Source: Malaya genurostris (Eukaryota; Arthropoda; Insecta; Diptera; Culicidae). From it: a DNA stretch of 64,000 nt. Positions 58,401 to 64,000 of this stretch are shown here, piece by piece; position 1 is the stretch's first letter; each line of letters begins with the position of its first letter. The stretch is taken from positions 42,128,896-42,192,895 of the forward strand of contig NC_080572.1 in the NCBI RefSeq assembly GCF_030247185.1. The letters run 5' to 3'. The translations under genes were made by a program, and so were the position numbers. The notes under the pieces were generated by a model that saw nothing but the letters and a program-made list of their open reading frames with translations, was not told the origin of the DNA and searched no databases.

Positions 58401-59110
58401 TCATTGAAACCTTGCCCAAAGACCATTACTTCATTGTCACGGACAGTCTAAGCTCAATAGAAGCTCTCCGGGCAATGAAGCCAGGAAAGTATCCCCCATA
58501 TTTCCTGGGGAAAGTACGGGAACACTTGCGAACTTTATCTGAACGGTCTTATTTAATATCCTTAGTCTGGGTCCCTTCGCATTGTTCCATTCCAGGCAAT
58601 GAAAAGGCAGACTCATTGGCTAAGGTGGGCGCATTAGAAGGTGATATTTATGAAAGACCAATCTGCTTCAATGAATTTTTCAGTATCTCTCGTCAGAAAA
58701 CTCTCGAAAGTTGGCAAACTTCATGGAGCAATGGCGAACTGGGACGATGGCTACATTCCATTATCCCTAGGGTATCGACGAAACCTTGGTTCAGGGGGAT
58801 GAACGTGAGTCGCGATTTCATTCGTGTTATGTCGCGGCTCATGTCAAATCACTACACCTTCAACGCACATCTCCGGCGTGTTGGGCTTGCGGAGAGCGGT
58901 CTCTGCACCTGTGGCGACGGTTATCAGGACATCGAGCATGTCGTGTGGTCGTGCGTAGAGTATCGTGACGCCAGGTCGAAGCTACTGGAATCCCTTAGGG
59001 CCCGAGGTAGACCGCCTGAGGTTCCGGTTCGGGATGTGTTGGCGAGTCGGGATAGTTTATATATGCTTCTCATATACCAGTACCTTAAACACATTGATAT
59101 ACAAGTGTAA
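55430..59110 (+). CDS. Retrotransposon ORF2: endonuclease, reverse transcriptase, RNase H (1226 aa)
   Basis: The ATG lies in ATGGCTAA, overlapping the ORF1 stop by 8 nt, which suggests termination-reinitiation. Residues about 10-225 are an apurinic-type endonuclease (QWNCRSI, CETWL at 45, GDFNSHGTGWG at 141, GSDHLPIV near 217) that nicks target DNA. RT spans about 470-760, with FLDIKGAFDSV near 566, GLPQGSCLSPLLYNFYVN, and LADDSVV near 657 holding the catalytic Asp pair. RNase H is at about 943-1070, with Asp in TDGSN (948), Glu in AELAAI (981), Asp in VTDSLSS (1004) and Asp in GNEKADSLAK (1060). A final C-x-C-x8-H-x4-C motif (CTCGDGYQDIEHVVWSC) precedes the end. All catalytic residues are present and there is no frameshift, so the copy may be competent. 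Confidence 0.95.
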   Translation: MAKTPTEVTDTITVIQWNCRSIIPKIDPFKFLVNNLKCDAFALCETWLTSEIPLNFHDFNIIRLDRDDSYGGVLLGIKKCYSFYRINLPSIPGIEVVACHVTIKGKDLCIASIYIPPRASVGHRRLNDIIELLPAPTLVLGDFNSHGTGWGCLHDDNRSTMIHDICDNFNMTILNTGEMTRIPAPPARPSALDLSLCSTSLRLDCTWKVIPDPHGSDHLPIVISIATGLRPSETINVSYDLTRNIDWKCYANLISENLETTQELPPEEEYTFLADLILDTATQAQTKRVPGAKTNIRPPNPWWDKECSELNAERTSSFVEFRKNGTPDNFRNYAALDAKMKSLIKAKKSGYWRRFVDGLSRETSMSTLWNTARRMRNKNTTNESEEYSNRWIFDFAKKVCPDSVPEQTIMRVASSNRNETPFSMVEFSLALLSCNNKSPGLDKIKFNLLKNLPDSAKRRLLNLFNRLLEDNIVPHDWRQVRVIAIQKPGKPASDHNSYRPIAMLSCIRKLFEKMILFRLDNWVETNGLLSDTQFGFRRGKGTNDCLALLSTEIQMAFARKEQMASVFLDIKGAFDSVFINILSEKLHQHGLSPILNNFLYNLLSEKYMYFAHGDLSTIRFSYMGLPQGSCLSPLLYNFYVNNIDECINTSCTLRQLADDSVVSIIGPKAADLQGPLQDTLDNLSTWALQMGIEFSTEKTELVVFSRKREPAQLQLQLGGETIAQVFTFKYLGVWFDSKGTWGCHIRYLKQKCQQRINFLRTITGSWWGAHPGDLIRLYQTTILSVMEYGCFCFRSAANTHFIKLERIQYRCLRIALGCMQSTHTMSLEVLAGVLPLKNRFWDLSYRLLIRCDILNPMVIENFERLVELNSQTRFMSLYFDYMAQNINPSSFVSNRAHFLDTSDSTVFFDTSMREEIRGIPDHVRPQVAPNIFYNKFRTVNCEKVFYTDGSNINRSTGFGIFNQNITASHKLNDPASVYVAELAAIQYTLEIIETLPKDHYFIVTDSLSSIEALRAMKPGKYPPYFLGKVREHLRTLSERSYLISLVWVPSHCSIPGNEKADSLAKVGALEGDIYERPICFNEFFSISRQKTLESWQTSWSNGELGRWLHSIIPRVSTKPWFRGMNVSRDFIRVMSRLMSNHYTFNAHLRRVGLAESGLCTCGDGYQDIEHVVWSCVEYRDARSKLLESLRARGRPPEVPVRDVLASRDSLYMLLIYQYLKHIDIQV

Positions 59111-59716
59111 TGTGTTATCCCTCGCTCAGAAAGTATAAACTCCACCTACAGGTTCGACACTAACATCCGCCCGATTCTCTCGATCCCCGTCCCTGTCCAC
59201 CATCTTCATTGGAACTAACAAGATCTTTTTTGTCACTAACTTTTTCGTTACCCCTTCCCTGTCTCTTCACCATCTCGATGGCAACTAATTAGATCTTTAT
59301 CGTTTTCAAACATTTTGTTCCCACATCCCCTTTTTACCCCGTTTCCACAATATTTACTTTTTTTTTCATTCTCTTCCGTAACATCACCATCATCGTCCAC
59401 GGAAGGCCGCCCCAGTCGAAAACCAGCATGCGGGCCACCCGCCGGGCCTTCGTAGCCTGGGGGTGTTTCCCGCGGACCCACACGGACCGAAGGATGCGGC
59501 CAACATGGATCTTCGCCAACGGCATATGGAAGACCCTCATGCGATATTCAATTCACCGGCCACTACCGATAGCTTCTCGAGAATCCGCTACCGCTACATT
59601 ACATAATGATACTTTTCTAGTTTTAAGTTAGTCGTAATTAAGATTAGTAAATACCCTTGGCATCTTAGAGCTTAAGCAGTGTGCCTTAAAATTATACTAT
59701 AATATTGAATAAAAAA
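59111..59716 (+). other. 3' UTR of the retrotransposon
   Basis: About 600 bp without coding capacity. It includes a C-rich stretch near 59155-59340 and the terminal AATAAAAAAA. The last AATAAA (59708-59713) is only a few bases from the element end. Confidence 0.8.
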
Positions 59717-59734
59717 AACTGTACAAAGTACATT

Positions 59735-59981
59735 AAACCCTGCATGCTGATCAATACCTACGCCGTCCACGTCCGAATGCAGATCAGCTTAGGAAGGAAA
59801 GATCAGTGGCATTGTTGATATGAAATATTTTTGGAGAATCTATCTCAGTAGTATTCTGTGTTTTCCACTAGAATTTTATCCAACAACGTGGTTTTAAGTG
59901 TAAGAAAACAGTGAGCGAACGTAAGTTCAAGAATCTGCTGTAAACAAAACTTTAACTATTTGACATGAGATGGCGCATCAC
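59735..59981. other. Spacer, nothing recognised
   Basis: Short AT-rich stretch between two mobile elements. Confidence 0.5.
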
Positions 59982-61210
59982 TAACGCTCGCATCCGTACT
60001 GTATTTTACAGTATTGCACTGTATTTTTGACCCAAATACTGCGTACTGTTTTTATACCTTAAATGTACTGTATTTTGATTTGTACTGTATTTCCCCATTG
60101 AAATGTACTGTATTTTGCAGCTGAGCTGAAGTAGGTCGCCCGTAGTTGTACTTCGTGATTGATCGAATGAAAGAAAATGTACAATGAACCAAGAAAATGA
60201 AGCTTGGGCGAAGCAAATCATTTTCACTGTCAGTACCCACTCACTCTTAGCTGATTTTCGATACTCGGGAGAAATATAACAAGGCATTATAAGTAAAAAA
60301 TATAAAATATCTCTAAGGAACGATCTCACCAGTATCCTTTTTCTCCTATTCGCATTGCTGTCGACAACGCGAGATGAAACACGACTGCTGAAAAAATAAA
60401 ATAAACACACACGTTCCATAGAAATCTGATAACACCGACAATGACACGTAGGCGGCACTTCGATCGCCTAATATCGTTGAACTTTGGGGCAGTAAATTCT
60501 CAGTTTCCGCCGCTTATGCATTTTAAGTTTTGAGAATCAATATTATTAAATAAATAGCACACTCACCACTAAACACACACTTGGCACACCTGTACTATCA
60601 CTCAAAATAACCGCTGCAGCCAAATTTTCAACTATACATATCAAACAACACATTGAAATTAGACTTTTTTTTGTTTTTTTAGACTTTTTACTCCCATTGA
60701 TGCTCTTGAAATGTACTGTATTTTTCATATCAGAAAATTAATACAGAATTTTAAATCTTTAACGCATCGAATTTCGATTTGTCGCAAGACAAAACGTCAT
60801 GCTAACGTACAACGTACATTCTAACAATAAATGGATTTTCCTCTTTCTTTTTTTATCAGAGCGCGTAACAACAATACACTAAATCAAAATTATCGCCAAA
60901 AAAGGTAAAACATCCGATTCTCAAAAAACTGATTTGTTTTGCAAAAAATGTTTGATGATTAATTCGTGCATTTTTTTAAAGTTTATATTGAACTAAAAAT
61001 TACCTTTAAAAAGGAAACAATAAAAAATTATTGAGATTATAAAAATAAATTATCCGATAACTATTTGCTTTTGTTTTTTATTCTCTATAGTTAGAGAAAA
61101 TGCGTATTGCGAAATGTTCTTTTTTATTTTCAAAGTCAAATTACTGTATTTTTTTATTTTTGCACAAAATGAACTGTTTCTCGTAAAAAAAAAAAAATAA
61201 ACGAGCGTTA
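59982..61210. mobile_element. Possible non-autonomous DNA transposon with 8-bp TSD
   Basis: TAACGCTCG (59982) and CGAGCGTTA (61202-61210) are perfect inverted ends. The flanks CGCATCAC and TGCATCAC form an 8-bp duplication with one change. Close to the left end are four copies of GTACTGTATTT within about 120 bp (60006-60120), and a further one lies near 60712. No transposase is visible. The terminal repeat is short, so the boundaries could be coincidental. Confidence 0.4.
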
Positions 61211-61255
61211 TGCATCACTATTAACAAAGTTTGAGCACTCGTGGTTTGGTTTGCA

Positions 61256-61441
61256 TCATTCATCACACAGGCAAAATAGATTTAGATTTTCAGTCAGAAC
61301 CTTCAGGAAAGGCTTGTTCATTTTAACACATTTCATATGTACCACATGATTGCAGGAATCCGAGTATTTGATAAAATTTTCTTCAGGTTTGACTGCCTTG
61401 GCACAACGATCACAAACAGAGATACCAGGTAAAAATTTCAA
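61256..61441 (-). pseudogene. PHD-like zinc finger scrap, probably retrotransposon ORF1
   Basis: Sixty-one codons on the minus strand have zinc-ligand spacing like a PHD finger: CDRC, then C..H..H..C in DSCNHVVHMKCV, then CLC near the end. PHD fingers of this sort occur in ORF1 of some insect non-LTR elements, and no host gene context is present. There is no ATG-supported gene and no continuation on either side. It may also be a host pseudogene. Confidence 0.4.
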
Positions 61442-61600
61442 AAATCTTCAGGCAGGTTTGCAAAAGTCTCTATTTCCGAAACAAAATCTGCAGTTCGCAA
61501 GTGTGTCACTGCAAAAGTCTGCACAACAAAAAATGTTTGCAGCACTATGTACGAAATCTGCAGATTTACAGACAAATCTGCAGATCTGGCATCTCTGATC
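61440..61600 (+). repeat. Fragment of the CTGCAGATTT repeat shared with 16.5 kb
   Basis: Contains AAATCTGCAGATTTACAGAC and CAGATCTGGCATCTCTGA, matching 16590-16636. Several CTGCAAA and CTGCAGA words recur within it. Confidence 0.6.
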
Positions 61601-61718
61601 ATAAGAGATTTCCAAAATGCTTTAATCTGAGAACACCGACAACGATACGCATCACCTATCACCTATTCCTACTATGATTAGTCTTCGGCTCATCACTGCA
61701 ATAGCAGATTATGTTGGA

Positions 61719-62508
61719 TTAAGGGGTTACACCACCGTAAAAAACATTGAGAAGGACTTTTTTGGGGAATTATTTTAGGATTACAAAACATGGAGTAATC
61801 CGAATTTTGTATAAAGCACTTTTTAGTATGTATATTTAAGTACAAAAAAATGATCAGTTTAAGAAATTAAAAAACAAAATAGCGGCTTGGCGGCATTTAC
61901 GCGAAAGTGCTGCATTTTGACGGCCGGAAATTCAGCTCCCGCCATTTTCGATCTAGAACAAAAAACAAAACATTTCCTTATTTCATATTACAGTGTGCAT
62001 AGCGGTACGTAGGGTTTTTTAATTAATTGATTTTCTGTAAAATGGCAGCACGTTGAAAATAAAACCGCATTTTTTCATAACAAAATTGCTCATAAAAAAA
62101 TATTCACTATTTCCAAAAACCCCTACCTGTGGAGATAACTATCGAGAATATTCTGTTAAATTTTTGAATCGTTTGGGCAAGATTTACTTGACGCGTTGAA
62201 AGTTTTCGACAATGCCTGGACCATACAATTCGCCTTCGTTGTCGATATCCTCCTCTTGTTGGGCCTTTAAGTCGATTCTAGCTTGCGTGTCCTCCGGTCG
62301 CACCTGCAGAGAAGGATGACGCGCGCGAACACAAAAGGCGCTCGGAGTATGATAGTCGGAGTCTTGAGGTTAAACTCGAAATTAAGACGCCTAGAAATTT
62401 TTCCCGCTTTTCATCTTTTGGAATATTATTTTTAAGATCATATATGACCTTTTGCAATGAAAAAGAATTTCCAATTTTTGGAAATTCTATAGTGGTGTAA
62501 CCCCTTAA
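61719..62508. mobile_element. TTAA-flanked non-autonomous element (782 bp)
   Basis: The inverted ends GGGGTTACACCAC (61723) and GTGGTGTAACCCC (62492-62504) are perfect. Each is bounded by TTAA (61719-61722 and 62505-62508). TTAA target-site duplication is the hallmark of piggyBac-type transposition. The interior has no transposase. Contains a GC-richer patch near 62280-62350 with no credible gene. Confidence 0.85.
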
Positions 62509-62639
62509 ATCGTTTATAATCAAAAAAATATTTTTTTAAATTACACGAGATCTCGGCACTTAATAAATTTCTAAGAAATCTAGCCAGTAATTAAATTAAA
62601 ATTTTGAAATATTCATGTATTCTCTTATTCACCTTGGAT

Positions 62640-63120
62640 TTCAAAAATCAGGTCAGGCATCTCCCGAACCAGTAATATAATAAGCCCAACTTTATCGAAA
62701 TCCTTACAACCATTTCCGAGAGGCTAGAGCCGATAGAAAAAAGGGTCTTTTCGATTAGGTCAGTCATACCATTATATCTCCGGAATCGGAAGTATCACCC
62801 ATTTGATTCGGGAGCTTGATCGACGACTCAATAGTAGCTTTCAAATGACTATGAAATTATTGAGATCAGATTAGACATCTCCGAGACAACTGAGCGGATA
62901 AACAAAGTGATAAGTCGGTTACGTCACTTGTATCATTATATATCCGGAACCGTTCGATCTTCGACTTGACCAATGAAGTAGCTTCAGACGAGCCTAAGTT
63001 TGGAAAAATTGGTTCAGTAATTTCCGGGATAATTGGGCACTAGGTACACATATACACAGACATTTTTTTTTCACATCTCTTCGAGCTGAGTCGAATTATT
63101 CTAGTGGTTTTCGGACTCGG
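62640..63120 (+). repeat. Diverged 329-bp family copy
   Basis: TATATCTCCGGAATCGGAAG, TATATATCCGGAACCGTTCG, then ACACATATACACAGACATTT and CTTCGAGCTGAGTCGAATTA follow the usual right-end order. Boundaries are approximate. Confidence 0.55.
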
Positions 63121-64000
63121 ATCAATATTGCATTGCATGTAAAGCTCAACCATAGCAAAAGAAGAAAAAAGTCAGAGTCGGGTCGGTCTGGTCGGTCTCG
63201 TGCGGGTTGATCTTTACTCATATTCTCCCACTTACTTTGAAGAAAAACTTATCGAAAGGCTATCTTTTCAAACAATTCCATCCAGCCGCTCATATTGAGG
63301 TTAAAGTGATCAAAGCGTTTGCTGAAAAATAAAATGTTCCATGCTCAAAAATGGTGTCATGTCTTTTAAAATGTTTGAATCTAATTATTAAAACACTGCC
63401 CCTGTATCACTGGGAATACAATTCGTTTGTTTATTTATTTAGGTTATTTGTGGGTCGAACGATTCATAGCGGAAAGTGGCCAAAATCTGCCTAACAATTA
63501 ATCTCACTTTTATTCGTCTTCGCTCCGTTTACCACGATTGTACGCTTTCGCAAGAAATGGTCAATTGAATCTAAACAATAGACCTCATATAGACCCGGGC
63601 AGAGCTATAATCTATGGCAGATAGGTTCCATCTAAAATCAACACCTCACTGCAGTTGTTCGGTGATATAATCATCATTTCATTAAACGAAAAAAAATACT
63701 GGAATCAATTGATAGCTTTTATTCAATTTATTTTATTTTACATTTTTTTGCCCGTCTCAATCAACGTCCATAGCTTCGACTCAGACCGATCGCGATCTAT
63801 ACAATGTATTGTATTAGTCCACGAACTTTGCGAAGAAATTTGCCGATTATGTTTTTTTTTTCGTTTGCTGAATTCCCCCCAACCATGAAATGGATTCATT
63901 AATATGCCACCCATCACAGCATCAACCCATCAACAATCAAACGGACTACGATCGATTGTGATCACGAACATGACAATGAGGAACCGATTTCAATAGATGG
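63121..64000. other. Nothing recognised to the end of the window
   Basis: AT-rich sequence with no supported gene or bounded repeat. The frame at 63655-63888 has no recognisable domain. Confidence 0.45.

Larger units (their letters stand above)
53568..59734 (+). mobile_element. Full-length non-LTR retrotransposon with 18-bp TSD
   Basis: The element proper is 53586-59716 (6131 bp). The direct repeat AACTGTACAAAGTACATT flanks it exactly (53568-53585, 59717-59734), with no change, as expected for recent target-primed insertion. It has a 505-bp 5' UTR, ORF1 (gag-like), ORF2 (endonuclease, RT, RNase H), a 606-bp 3' UTR, and an end reading AATAAAAAAA. No long poly(A) tail is present. RNase H downstream of RT places it in the I/Loa/R1 group of clades. 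The exact clade (for example the mosquito I-like or Loa-like families) would need a tree. The body is far richer in GC than its flanks. Confidence 0.95.

Overview
The window looks like a piece of a large, repeat-rich mosquito genome, most likely a culicine (Aedes-like) species. The reasons are the AT-rich background, a 60-66 bp style of small intron, tRNA-headed SINEs, mariner relics, many foldback and MITE elements, and a retrotransposon with an apurinic-type endonuclease, reverse transcriptase and RNase H. The species cannot be fixed from the sequence alone. Nothing bacterial (operons, ribosome binding sites, CRISPR) is present.

Only one host gene is well supported. It lies on the + strand at about 28.0-31.2 kb, has three coding exons (28043-28177, 28238-28452, 28519-30895), and encodes a secreted 908-residue protein. 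The protein has a signal peptide, an acidic middle, about 250 residues of Pro/Val repeats of the PVPYPVEK type, and a His/Tyr-rich tail. A splice acceptor just before the start codon shows that its 5' UTR begins further upstream. A unique, CpG-rich stretch at 7.26-8.64 kb is one candidate for its promoter and first exon, which would make 8.5-28.0 kb one transposon-filled first intron. A start near 27.6 kb is also possible. Two adjacent minus-strand ORFs at 36.8-37.5 kb, one with a signal-peptide-like start, and a short minus-strand ORF near 1 kb are weaker candidates.

The best-preserved element is a full-length non-LTR retrotransposon at 53586-59716, bounded by a perfect 18-bp target-site duplication. 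Both ORFs are open: a gag-like ORF1 with three zinc knuckles, and an ORF2 with endonuclease, RT and RNase H. They overlap by 8 nt (ATGGCTAA). It appears to be a recent and possibly still competent insertion.

Most of the rest is layered transposon debris. From left to right: a 329-bp tandem array ending in a (CA)n tract (2.6-4.4 kb); a jockey-like RT relic (4.8-5.7 kb); foldbacks at 5.7 and 11.8 kb; a broken gag with a 179-bp tandem duplication and a nearby hAT MITE (18.4-19.4 kb); a palindromic MITE at 19.9 kb; a 2000-bp foldback with a conserved reading frame in both arms (22.7-24.7 kb); a hAT MITE (24.9 kb); SINEs at 13.3, 25.7, 26.4, 32.6 and 36.3 kb; two head-to-head mariner relics (33.7-35.1 kb); palindromes at 38.3 and 48.2 kb; a second mariner and a hAT MITE (43.1-44.4 kb); a mariner with both ends intact (49.0-50.1 kb); and after the retrotransposon a possible 8-bp-TSD DNA element (60.0-61.2 kb), a PHD-like ORF1 scrap (61.3 kb) and a TTAA-flanked element (61.7-62.5 kb). 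Diverged copies of the 329-bp array family are scattered throughout.
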